Below are positions 8,877-17,098 of a DNA stretch of 64,000 bases, piece by piece (within the stretch, counting starts at the first letter, position 1; every line of letters begins with the position of its first letter). Source of the stretch: Taishania sp036758285 (GTDB lineage Bacteria > Bacteroidota > Bacteroidia > Flavobacteriales_D > Crocinitomicaceae); assembly GCA_036758285.1 (NCBI GenBank), contig DAIOWV010000010.1, positions 1 to 64,000 on the forward strand, read 5' to 3'. A model generated the notes under the pieces. It made no database searches. It saw only the letters and a list, made by a program, of their open reading frames with translations, and was not told the origin of the DNA. The position numbers and the translations under genes are program-made.

Positions 8877-9601
8877 AGAAATTATCAATAATTATTCCTG
8901 TTTATAACGAACAGAACACCATTTATGAATTATTAATGCGGGTAAAATCTGTTGAAATAATAAATAATGTTCAAAAAGAAATAATTGTTGTAAATGATAA
9001 ATCTACAGATAATTCGTTGTCAGAAATTGAGCGATTTCAAGCTGATTTTCCAAATGTTATAGAAATTGTTAATCACACACTAAATATTGGTAAAGGAGGT
9101 GCTGTGCATTCAGGTATAAATCATGCAACTGGGGAATATACCATATTTCAAGATGCAGACTTAGAGTTGTATCCTGAAGAATACAATATTTTATTACAGC
9201 CTATCTTTTCTAACGAGGCAAATGTTGTGTATGGTTCACGATTTTTGAAAAACATTAAAGAAGAATATAGTGGTCTAAGCTGGTTTGCCAATAAAGTACT
9301 AACAACTATGTCAAACATCGTGTTTGGAATTAAGATTACAGATATGGAAACATGTTATAAACTTGTTCCATCTGATGTTTTGAAAAAGTTGAATCTGAAA
9401 GAACAACGCTTTGGTTTTGAGCCGGAAATAACTGCTAAATTGGCAAAGAACAAAGAATTAAAATGGAAAGAAATTCCAATTACTTATTCTCCCAGGACAA
9501 ATCTGCAAGGTAAAAAAATAGGATGGAAAGATGGTTTTAGGGCTGTTTACTGTATTTTAAAATACGGATTATTTACTTCTAAAAAAGCGAGTTTGAAGTA
9601 A
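8873..9601 (+). CDS. GT2-family glycosyltransferase, DPM1/polyprenyl-phosphate glycosyltransferase-like
   Basis: Cytoplasmic-face glycosyltransferase of family 2, 242 residues, expected to transfer a sugar from a nucleotide donor to polyprenyl phosphate. It shows the family start KLSIIIPVYNEQNTI, the acidic pair VVNDKSTDNS, the segment FQDADLELYPEE that corresponds to the metal-binding DxD region, and a late EITAKL/EIPITYSPR motif typical of dolichol-phosphate mannosyltransferase-like enzymes. It has no C-terminal membrane helices, so it is the soluble single-domain form. Its ATG overlaps the stop of the upstream membrane protein gene (ATGA), indicating translational coupling and a joint role in envelope glycan or glycoprotein synthesis. 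Confidence 0.87.
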   Translation: MKKLSIIIPVYNEQNTIYELLMRVKSVEIINNVQKEIIVVNDKSTDNSLSEIERFQADFPNVIEIVNHTLNIGKGGAVHSGINHATGEYTIFQDADLELYPEEYNILLQPIFSNEANVVYGSRFLKNIKEEYSGLSWFANKVLTTMSNIVFGIKITDMETCYKLVPSDVLKKLNLKEQRFGFEPEITAKLAKNKELKWKEIPITYSPRTNLQGKKIGWKDGFRAVYCILKYGLFTSKKASLK

Positions 9602-9681
9602 TATTTTTCTTTTGTGATTGCTAAAAATTAAGATAAAAGTTTTCGTAAGATTTACATAACATTAGATTAATATTAGACAAT

Positions 9682-9690
9682 TAACTTCGC
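9682..9690 (+). promoter_or_regulatory. Putative -7 element TAACTTCGC of the DUF47/PiT operon
   Basis: TAnnTTCGC variant of the Bacteroidota -7 box, 22 bases before the ATG at 9713. Confidence 0.45.
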
Positions 9691-9712
9691 ACTCGAAATT
9701 AAGATTAGAATT

Positions 9713-10363
9713 ATGGCAAACATCGTTAATAAAGTACTACAGTTTTTAGTTCCAAAGGATAAAAAATTCATTCCACTTTTGCAGTCTGCTTCATTGAATT
9801 TATCTGAAGTGTCTGAAAGATTAGATGAATTAGTTAATGCACCAAAGAAAGACAGAGAAGCGTTATTCGAAAAGTTAAATCTATTAGATATTGAATCAGA
9901 CAAGATTATTCGTGAAATTAACTTGGAATTAAGTAGAAATTTTATTACTCCGTTTGATAGAGAAGATATTCACTCACTGAACATTGCACTTGGTGATGTT
10001 GTTGATTATTTAATTGACTCTGCAAATAGAATGAACTTTTATCAAGTTGATGATATTACTAAATCAATTAAGCGTTTGGCTGAAACCAATGTTGAAGCAT
10101 GTAAGTTGATTCAAAAAGGAATTGATTGCTTGGCAGGAAGTAAAAAATTGACGCATATTGCAGTTGTTTGTAAAAAAATTAATGAATTGGAAGTGAAAGC
10201 TGATAAAATTCATGATAAAGCAATTGCTGATATTTTTGAAAAAGAAACTGATGCAAAAACAATTATCAAATACAAAGAAGTTCTATTTTCATTGGAAACC
10301 GCAACGGATAAATGTAAAGTTGTTTCTAATGTATTAGAATCCGTAATGGTAAAATACTCATAA
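9713..10363 (+). CDS. DUF47-family PhoU-like protein, PiT-associated
   Basis: Cytoplasmic all-helical protein of 216 residues related to PhoU, found next to PiT transporters and thought to modulate phosphate uptake. The sequence is strongly helical, with charged repeats such as LNLSEVSERLDELVNAPKKDREALFEKLNLLDIESDKI and the C-terminal ETATDKCKVVSNVLESVMVKYS that is typical of DUF47 proteins. It is followed after 27 bases by the PiT permease on the same strand, supporting a two-gene phosphate uptake operon. No Pho-box-like site is recognisable upstream. Confidence 0.9.
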   Translation: MANIVNKVLQFLVPKDKKFIPLLQSASLNLSEVSERLDELVNAPKKDREALFEKLNLLDIESDKIIREINLELSRNFITPFDREDIHSLNIALGDVVDYLIDSANRMNFYQVDDITKSIKRLAETNVEACKLIQKGIDCLAGSKKLTHIAVVCKKINELEVKADKIHDKAIADIFEKETDAKTIIKYKEVLFSLETATDKCKVVSNVLESVMVKYS

Positions 10364-10390
10364 TCTTTAGTTTTTAGAAAAATATTAATT

Positions 10391-11446
10391 ATGACATTAC
10401 TGATTTCAATAATTGTATTGGCATTTATTTTTGATTACATAAATGGATTTCACGATGCTGCCAATTCTATTGCGACTATCGTTGCAACTAAAGTATTAAC
10501 TCCATTTCAAGCTGTATTATGGGCTGCTTTTTTCAATTTCATGGCCTATTTTATTTCACTTTACGTAGTGGGAGAATTTAAAATTGGTAATACAATTGCA
10601 AAAACAGTAATGGAAGATTATATAAATCTTGAAGTTATTTTTGCTGGTTTAATCGCTGCAATTGTTTGGAATTTAGTTACTTGGAAATTTGGGATTCCAT
10701 CTTCTTCTTCTCATACATTGATTGGAGGATTTATGGGAGCCGCTTTAACTCATGCATATATCCATCACGATACACTAGAAGGAGTTATCAACGTGGTGAA
10801 AGTGTTTCCTATCGTATTATTCATTTTTGTTGCTCCATTGCTGGGAATGATTATGGCCTATTTCATTACGGTTATAATCATGCATATTTGTAAAAAAACC
10901 ACTCCTCATAAAGCAGATGTTTGGTTTAGAAGACTTCAATTAGTTTCATCAGCACTTTTTAGTTTAGGACATGGTGCCAATGATGCTCAAAAAGTAATGG
11001 GTATTATCGGAGCAGCTGTTATTTTCTATCATGTAAATGCTGGAGATGTGGAGTGGGTGAATGCACCTGATAGATTTGCTCATTTTGTTGAAGATTGGGG
11101 TTGGGTCCCTTTAACATCTTTCATTGTAATTGGTTTAGGAACAATGAGTGGAGGCTGGAAAATTGTGAAAACAATGGGGTCTAAAATCACAAAAGTTACT
11201 TCTCTTGAAGGGGTAAGTGCTGAGACTGCTGGAGCCATTACACTTTATGTATCTGAACATTTGGGAATTCCTGTTTCTACTACTCATACAATTACAGGAA
11301 GTATTGTTGGTGTAGGAATAACAAAAAGAACTTCAGCTGTTAGATGGGGTGTTACTGTTAAATTGTTATGGGCTTGGATTCTTACAATTCCAGTTTCAGC
11401 GGTAGTTGCAGGACTAGTTTATTTACTTGTTACAGCTTTTCAATAA
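10391..11446 (+). CDS. PiT-family inorganic phosphate transporter
   Basis: Inner-membrane low-affinity phosphate permease, driven by proton or cation symport, 351 residues with about ten membrane segments. Both halves carry the duplicated PiT signature: FDYINGFHDAANSIATIVATKVL at about residues 16-38 and LGHGANDAQKVMG at about residues 196-208. The segments GIPSSSSHTLIGG and GIPVSTTHTITGS are the second pair of internal repeats. It forms an operon with the upstream DUF47 gene and is followed by a short hairpin that may end the transcript. Length and motifs are normal for the family. Confidence 0.95.
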   Translation: MTLLISIIVLAFIFDYINGFHDAANSIATIVATKVLTPFQAVLWAAFFNFMAYFISLYVVGEFKIGNTIAKTVMEDYINLEVIFAGLIAAIVWNLVTWKFGIPSSSSHTLIGGFMGAALTHAYIHHDTLEGVINVVKVFPIVLFIFVAPLLGMIMAYFITVIIMHICKKTTPHKADVWFRRLQLVSSALFSLGHGANDAQKVMGIIGAAVIFYHVNAGDVEWVNAPDRFAHFVEDWGWVPLTSFIVIGLGTMSGGWKIVKTMGSKITKVTSLEGVSAETAGAITLYVSEHLGIPVSTTHTITGSIVGVGITKRTSAVRWGVTVKLLWAWILTIPVSAVVAGLVYLLVTAFQ

Positions 11447-11457
11447 AAAAAATAGAT

Positions 11458-11479
11458 GAAATCTCTCTTTAAAGATTTC
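11458..11479 (+). terminator. Possible weak terminator after the PiT gene
   Basis: Seven-base stem GAAATCT / AGATTTC with an 8-base loop, followed by a T-rich stretch. It is AT-rich, so the fold is weak. Confidence 0.45.
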
Positions 11480-11517
11480 TCTTTATTATATTTATGTTCT
11501 TTTTCTAAAGAACTACG

Positions 11518-13416
11518 TTGAAAGAAACCAAATTTATAGAGCAAAATAAGGACAAATGGTCTAAATTTGAGAGGGTTTATACTTCCTCAAATAAAGATCC
11601 TGAAGAACTTACAAGACTCTATCTTGATATTACTGAAGATTTAGGATATGCCCAGACTTTCTATAATAGAAGAACTGTTAGGGTGTATTTAAATCAGCTT
11701 GCACAAAATATTTTTTCAGGAGTACATAAAGAAGGAGGGGGTTCTTGGAAGAGAATTCTGGAAGTAATTTCAATCTCTGTTCCTTTAGAAATGTACCGTT
11801 CCAGAAAAACGATTTTTTTTGCACTTATTTCGTTTTTAATTTATGTTGGAATTGGGGTTGTTACAACCTATTTTAATCCAGATTTTCCAAGAATAGTAAT
11901 GGGGGATGGTTATGTTGATATGACTATCCAAAACATTGCAAGAGGAAACCCGTTAGCAGTTTATGAAGGCGACACTCAATTGTCTATGTTTATTAACATA
12001 ACAACGAATAATTTAAAAGTAGCTTTATTAACGTTCTTTGCTGGTTTTTTCCTTACGATAGGTACACATATATTACTTTTTTCCAACGGCGTAATGCTTG
12101 GTGCTTTTCAGTATTTTTTTCAAACTAAGGGACTACTTGTTACTTCTTTTTTAGGTATTTGGATACATGGAGCATTCGAAATTTCAGCTATTGTTTTAGC
12201 TGGAGGTGCTGGAATTACTGCTGGAAATGGGTGGCTTTTTCCAGGTAGTTATACAAGAATGCAATCATTACGGATGTCAACAATTAGAGGGTTGAAGATA
12301 ATGCTGAGCTTGGTTCCGTTTATTATTGCAGCAGGTTTTTTAGAAAGTTATGTAACTCGTAATTATCAGGTTCTTCCAGATTGGGCAAAATCGGGGATAA
12401 TTTTATTCTCATTTGCTTTAATTATTGGTTATTATGTAATTTATCCATTTATTATCGCAAGAAAATATCCACATTTAGCAAATGCTGAAGATAATGTTGA
12501 TTTTGCTCCCAAAGTAAAACCTGTTTTAAATAAGTTGAGAACAGAAATAGAAATTCTTAAAGATGCTTTTTATACATATGGTATTTTAGCTTCTAAATTT
12601 CTAAAAATAATATTCCTAATAGTTTTTCCTCTAGCATTACTTGTTACATATGTTCAAGGGCAAATTCATTTTGAAGAACGAATGTTAGGCCAACATTGGT
12701 ATGATTGGTATGCCTTGTCTCAAATCATTTTTGGATTTGGATTATATAATTTAACAGACTTGGTAGCTGGATTAATTTGGTCTGTGTTAATTTCAGTTGT
12801 ATTTGCTGCGGTTTTCTGGTCCATCAAAACAATGAACCAAGCATTTTCGTTTTCAAGCTTTTTTTATTATCTTAAGGATCGAATAATTTCCATTTATCTA
12901 GCTTTTGCACTGTTTTATTGGTTGTTTTTCTTTATTCCAATCGAGTTTAAATTTATTTTAATTTTCGTCTTACCATTGATTACAATTAATGTTGCTTCTG
13001 CAGGATTAACGGATAATTCTAAAAGACTTAATAAAGCGTTTTATTATGGAAAAAAGGGGTATGTAAATTCACTAATGATACTATTATTCTTTTCAATTTT
13101 AGTTACAGTATTTATTCAACCAATTGCATTGGTATTTAGTATTCACAATACTTGGAACAATGAACCGATTTTTCGTGACCTTTTGGATATGATAACAGAT
13201 TTTATGAATCGAATAATTATATTGTTTTCAGAAGATTATATGTATTATTCAAATTCATTTAGACAGCTTGTATATATCATATTCACACTTTTAAGCTTGC
13301 CTTTGTTTGTATTGATGATTTCATTTTCCTATTTTAATATACTTGAAAAAGAAGAAGCAATTGGCTTGAAAAATGAATTTTTAGAATTTGGAAAACGTAA
13401 AAGGCAACAAGAATGA
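11518..13416 (+). CDS. SpoIIM-domain membrane protein fused to a second polytopic membrane domain
   Basis: First gene of a five-gene envelope operon. The product has 632 residues. Residues about 1-330 match the stage II sporulation protein M-like family (MKETKFIEQNKDKWSKFE start, then several helices including VALLTFFAGFFLTIGTHILLF and GIWIHGAFEISAIVLAGGAG). The rest, about 345-630, is a second set of five to six helices without a name I recognise; in many relatives such a protein is a separate gene. The start is TTG at 11518: an in-frame stop lies at 11506-11508 and no ATG or GTG intervenes, while the family N-terminus begins exactly there. The stop overlaps the next ATG by four bases. The SpoIIM name does not imply sporulation in this phylum. 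Confidence 0.8.
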   Translation: MKETKFIEQNKDKWSKFERVYTSSNKDPEELTRLYLDITEDLGYAQTFYNRRTVRVYLNQLAQNIFSGVHKEGGGSWKRILEVISISVPLEMYRSRKTIFFALISFLIYVGIGVVTTYFNPDFPRIVMGDGYVDMTIQNIARGNPLAVYEGDTQLSMFINITTNNLKVALLTFFAGFFLTIGTHILLFSNGVMLGAFQYFFQTKGLLVTSFLGIWIHGAFEISAIVLAGGAGITAGNGWLFPGSYTRMQSLRMSTIRGLKIMLSLVPFIIAAGFLESYVTRNYQVLPDWAKSGIILFSFALIIGYYVIYPFIIARKYPHLANAEDNVDFAPKVKPVLNKLRTEIEILKDAFYTYGILASKFLKIIFLIVFPLALLVTYVQGQIHFEERMLGQHWYDWYALSQIIFGFGLYNLTDLVAGLIWSVLISVVFAAVFWSIKTMNQAFSFSSFFYYLKDRIISIYLAFALFYWLFFFIPIEFKFILIFVLPLITINVASAGLTDNSKRLNKAFYYGKKGYVNSLMILLFFSILVTVFIQPIALVFSIHNTWNNEPIFRDLLDMITDFMNRIIILFSEDYMYYSNSFRQLVYIIFTLLSLPLFVLMISFSYFNILEKEEAIGLKNEFLEFGKRKRQQE

Positions 13417-14288
13417 AAATATTAACCTATTTTATATTATTTCTTGTCTCCTTTAATTTGTTTTCACAAGAAAATGAGCTTGACCGCTATTATAAGCAGC
13501 AGTCGAAAGAAAACAAATTTGAAAAAAGTAAAAAATTTAAAGGTCCTACAGATTGGAATTCTTCTTACCCCACAGAGATTTTAGAATATTCTGAAAGTGA
13601 ATACGGCACTTCAGAAGAGTATTTAGATTATGAGTCATCGCTGAATGATGAGGTCATAAGCCAAAGTAGAATTGAAAAATATGGTCAAGAATATGGAACA
13701 GGTTCAGAAAATAAACCAAACCCAGATATTATCCCCCCCAATCCAGTCGAATTGCCTGATATTGATATCCCCGATATTGACTTACCAGACATTGATTTAC
13801 CGGATTTTAGTTTTCTAAGTTTTGGTACATGGGAATTCTGGAAAAATTTCTTATTATTTGTCGTTATTGGAGCTTTACTGTTTATTTTATTTTTACTATT
13901 TAAAAACATCAGACCTTTAGATTCAAGAGTTCGGGTAAACGTTGATGATGAATGGAACCCGACTGTGGTAACAAAATCTGAATTGGAGCAAAAACTAGAA
14001 ACAGCAATTTTAGGAAATAATTATAGAGAATGTGTTCGAATTCACTTTATGTTTATTCTAAAAGAATTAATTTCTAATGATGTAATTGACTGGAAACCAG
14101 AAAAAACAAATTATGACTATCTTTCTGAAACAAGAGCTAAACTTGGCTATGATGCATTTTCTGAATGTGTCAGAATTTATGATTTAGTGTGGTATGGAGA
14201 TTATGAGATCTCTTTATCTCATTACAATCGTTTAAAACCAACTTTGGAAAATTATTATCAATCTTTAATCAAGAAGCATGACAAGTAA
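13413..14288 (+). CDS. DUF4129-domain membrane protein
   Basis: Second gene of the SpoIIM-MoxR operon, 291 residues. It has a signal peptide (to about residue 19), a low-complexity extracytoplasmic stretch with repeating Pro-Asp-Ile-Asp units (about residues 103-130), one membrane helix (NFLLFVVIGALLFILFLLF, about 147-165) and a C-terminal cytoplasmic helical domain with YRECVRIHFMFILKEL and DLVWYGDYEIS that fits DUF4129. Such proteins accompany DUF58/MoxR pairs and are thought to be part of an envelope complex. The gene overlaps the preceding gene by 4 bases and the following gene by 11 bases, so the three are translationally coupled. The biochemical role is unknown. Confidence 0.8.
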   Translation: MKILTYFILFLVSFNLFSQENELDRYYKQQSKENKFEKSKKFKGPTDWNSSYPTEILEYSESEYGTSEEYLDYESSLNDEVISQSRIEKYGQEYGTGSENKPNPDIIPPNPVELPDIDIPDIDLPDIDLPDFSFLSFGTWEFWKNFLLFVVIGALLFILFLLFKNIRPLDSRVRVNVDDEWNPTVVTKSELEQKLETAILGNNYRECVRIHFMFILKELISNDVIDWKPEKTNYDYLSETRAKLGYDAFSECVRIYDLVWYGDYEISLSHYNRLKPTLENYYQSLIKKHDK

Positions 14289-15978
14289 GATTAAAATTGG
14301 ATTGATAGGATTAATAGTCTTAATTGCATTGTTATTTGTTTGGATTTTTTCAGGTTCGAAAAATCAAAAAGATTCCACAACAAGTTCTAATAATAGTGCA
14401 AACGCCGTAGTTTATTCTAATTGGAATGATTCATATGTTCTGGCGAGTAAGCAGCCACTTGGGCTTTATCATTGGAATGCAATGATGCAACTACATTTAA
14501 ATAAAGGTCAAGAAATTGCAACAATAGATTATTTATATAGTATTGATACTATTTCAGAAAAGAAAAAACCAACTTTTATTTTTATTGGAAATCATTTTGC
14601 GTTGTTTTATGATGAAATAGATGCAATACTGGAGGAAGTATCTAATAAAGGAGCAAATTTGTTTATTGCATCTAATAAAATCGATGAAAACATGTATCAT
14701 CCTTTTTTTCAAGCGAAACAATTTGGATTTTATTACGATACATCAATTAGCATAGCAACGGCTACGAAAAACTATAATTTTGTTTCAAAATTCCAATCAT
14801 ACAATACGGCTACCCAATGGAATGGATTCAAATATTACATAATGCAAGACTCTCTTGAGTTTAACTTTTTAAGTGGTTATGGGAATTTATTAAATTCAGG
14901 AGTTATTGAATATGGAAAAGGAAAAGTATATTTAAATACGACTCCCGAGCTGTTTACAAATTACCAGATTTTAACCAAAGATGGGTTTGAGTATTCGAAA
15001 GTATGGCTTAATGAAATTCCAAAAAATGAACCTGTTTACTGGCTAGAAATGGCTCGTTTTGAACCTCCGGTTTATAACTATTGGGATGAGATAAATGAAA
15101 ACAAAAAAGATGATAGTTATTTGCAATTTATTTTTCAGAATGAAAATAGAATTTTTGCAATGTTGTTGTTGATTGCAGGTTTGATTTTATTTATTGTTTT
15201 TAGAGCAAAAAGAATGCAACCTTTGGTTCCAGTGTTGCCCAAAAAGCGAAATATGTCACTCATTTTTGCTGAAACAGTTACGTCAATTTATTTTAATCAA
15301 CGAAATCCTTTTGCTTTGGTTAAGGTTCAAAAATCAAATTTTTATAGCATCGTTCAAAAGCATTTTCATATTGATTTATCAAAAGAAGTAACTGAAAAGG
15401 AAATAGAATCGTTGTCACAGAAAAGTAATGTAAGCAAGGAAGAAATAAATGAAATTTTGAAAAGCTTTAAACTATTAAGACAATACAATACTTCAGAATC
15501 TGATTTGACAGAATTGAGAAAATCAATATTGAATTTTTACAGAACTGCTGGTTTGATTTCTCAAAAAGTACAGAGTAAATTAGAAGCAAAAACTTATAAA
15601 ATTTATAGAAATCCTTGGATTTCAGGATTTATGATAGTGGTTGGTTTAAGGTTGATTGCTTATGGAACGTTTTTCCTAGCGGACGCTATTGCAGTTGGAG
15701 TATTACTTTGGCCGATAGGATTATTACCAATATTAATTGGAATTAGACGTTTATTACGACCATACATCGAATGGTCAAATCATGAATTGTATGTTACACC
15801 GTTATTTGGAAAGGTTAAAGTATATTCGATGAAAAAGTTGATATCCATAAATCAATCCAGTAATAGTGTTCAGTTTTACTTTGAAAATGATAAACTGAAA
15901 ATAACATATTTAGCGTTGAACAAGAGTGATACAAAACAATTTAAACATTTTGTTGAAACTCATAATAAATTGAAGTAA
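14278..15978 (+). CDS. DUF4350-domain membrane protein
   Basis: Third gene of the operon, 566 residues. A membrane helix at the N-terminus (IKIGLIGLIVLIALLFVWIFS) is followed by an extracytoplasmic domain of about 260 residues with the DUF4350 pattern (SYVLASKQPLGLYHW, then TFIFIGNHFALFYDEIDAILEEVSNKGANLFIAS). A second helix at about residues 293-308 and a helical cytoplasmic region follow. The last part holds two more helices (WISGFMIVVGLRLIAYGTFFL and GVLLWPIGLLPILIGI) and a short PH-like tail. Relatives are usually shorter, so the C-terminal extension is notable. It overlaps the DUF4129 gene by 11 bases, and moxR starts two bases after its stop. Confidence 0.75.
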   Translation: MTSKIKIGLIGLIVLIALLFVWIFSGSKNQKDSTTSSNNSANAVVYSNWNDSYVLASKQPLGLYHWNAMMQLHLNKGQEIATIDYLYSIDTISEKKKPTFIFIGNHFALFYDEIDAILEEVSNKGANLFIASNKIDENMYHPFFQAKQFGFYYDTSISIATATKNYNFVSKFQSYNTATQWNGFKYYIMQDSLEFNFLSGYGNLLNSGVIEYGKGKVYLNTTPELFTNYQILTKDGFEYSKVWLNEIPKNEPVYWLEMARFEPPVYNYWDEINENKKDDSYLQFIFQNENRIFAMLLLIAGLILFIVFRAKRMQPLVPVLPKKRNMSLIFAETVTSIYFNQRNPFALVKVQKSNFYSIVQKHFHIDLSKEVTEKEIESLSQKSNVSKEEINEILKSFKLLRQYNTSESDLTELRKSILNFYRTAGLISQKVQSKLEAKTYKIYRNPWISGFMIVVGLRLIAYGTFFLADAIAVGVLLWPIGLLPILIGIRRLLRPYIEWSNHELYVTPLFGKVKVYSMKKLISINQSSNSVQFYFENDKLKITYLALNKSDTKQFKHFVETHNKLK

Positions 15979-15979
15979 G

Positions 15980-17083
15980 ATGAACGAAGATGTAAATAAC
16001 AACGAACAGAGTAACGACTATTCTGATTTTATGCCTAAGGAAAATCAAGATAGAAAGGAGGAAATATCTGCTGAAAATACGAATGTAACTCCCGAAAATC
16101 CAACTTCAGGTTATGGGTTTGAACGAGAGAATTCTGAAATTATTTGGGTTTCTCAAAAAGTTAATGAATTACGAAAAGAGTTTTCAAATTATGTTATTGG
16201 TCAACATGAGATGATTGAGTTGATGTTGACAGGGATTTTTTCTAATGGTCATCTTTTATTGGAAGGTGTACCAGGAGTAGCTAAAACATTGTCTTCGAAA
16301 GTGATTTCTAAAGCGTTGGATATCCAATTTTCCAGAATTCAGTTCACACCAGACATGATGCCATCGGATGTGATTGGAACAAGTGTCTACAACATGAAAG
16401 ACAGTACTTTTATTTTTAATAAAGGTCCAGTATTTTCAAATATCGTTTTAATCGATGAGATAAATAGAGCTCCCGCAAAAACTCAATCTTCGTTGTTTGA
16501 GGTAATGGAAGAAAGACAAATTACTTATGATGGGAAAATGTATCCGATGGAATTCCCATTCTTAGTAATTGCTACTCAAAATCCTGTTGATCAAGAAGGT
16601 ACATATAATCTTCCTGAAGCACAATTAGATAGATTTTTATTTAAGATCAAAATCACTTATCCTGATTTGAATCAAGAAGAAGAGATTTTATTTAGATATA
16701 AAAAACAGATTAAATCGGAGGATTTGTCATCTGTGAAAAAAGTTTTTTCGGTAACAGATATCAAAAAGATTCAAGAAGTAATTTCAAATATTGTAATTGA
16801 AGAAAATTTAATAAAATACATTGCTTCTTTGATTCATAAGACTAGAAATCATGGTAATATTTACTTAGGAGCATCGCCAAGAGCATCATTGTCTTTATTG
16901 AAATCTTCAAAAGCTTTAGCTGTTATTCGAGGACGTGATTTTGTTACTCCAGAAGACATTCAATTTTTAGCACCACATGTATTAAATCATCGTTTGATTT
17001 TAACTCCTGAAGCAGAAATGGATGGATTAACAACGGAAGAAGTAATTGCTGAAATTATTGAACAAGTAGAAGTTCCAAGATAG
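15980..17083 (+). CDS. MoxR-family AAA+ ATPase
   Basis: Cytoplasmic AAA+ ATPase, 367 residues, of the MoxR group, which act as chaperone-like remodelers for vWA-domain partners. Walker A GVPGVAKT is at residues 96-103, Walker B VLIDEINRAP follows at about 156-165, then the sensor segment FLVIATQNPVDQEGTYNLPEAQLDRF and sensor 2 region GASPRASLSLLKS. The first 50 residues are an acidic, low-complexity extension not needed for the AAA core. It lies between the DUF4350 and DUF58 genes, the standard order for this cluster, and should work with the DUF58 protein. The start ATG at 15980 follows the previous stop directly, so coupling is likely. Confidence 0.93.
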   Translation: MNEDVNNNEQSNDYSDFMPKENQDRKEEISAENTNVTPENPTSGYGFERENSEIIWVSQKVNELRKEFSNYVIGQHEMIELMLTGIFSNGHLLLEGVPGVAKTLSSKVISKALDIQFSRIQFTPDMMPSDVIGTSVYNMKDSTFIFNKGPVFSNIVLIDEINRAPAKTQSSLFEVMEERQITYDGKMYPMEFPFLVIATQNPVDQEGTYNLPEAQLDRFLFKIKITYPDLNQEEEILFRYKKQIKSEDLSSVKKVFSVTDIKKIQEVISNIVIEENLIKYIASLIHKTRNHGNIYLGASPRASLSLLKSSKALAVIRGRDFVTPEDIQFLAPHVLNHRLILTPEAEMDGLTTEEVIAEIIEQVEVPR

Positions 17084-17098
17084 TATTTAAAGTAAATC

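Noticed and set aside
11518..13416. Evidence for sporulation from the SpoIIM domain
   Set aside because: SpoIIM-like proteins are widespread in non-sporulating Bacteroidota next to MoxR/DUF58 genes; no other sporulation gene is present.
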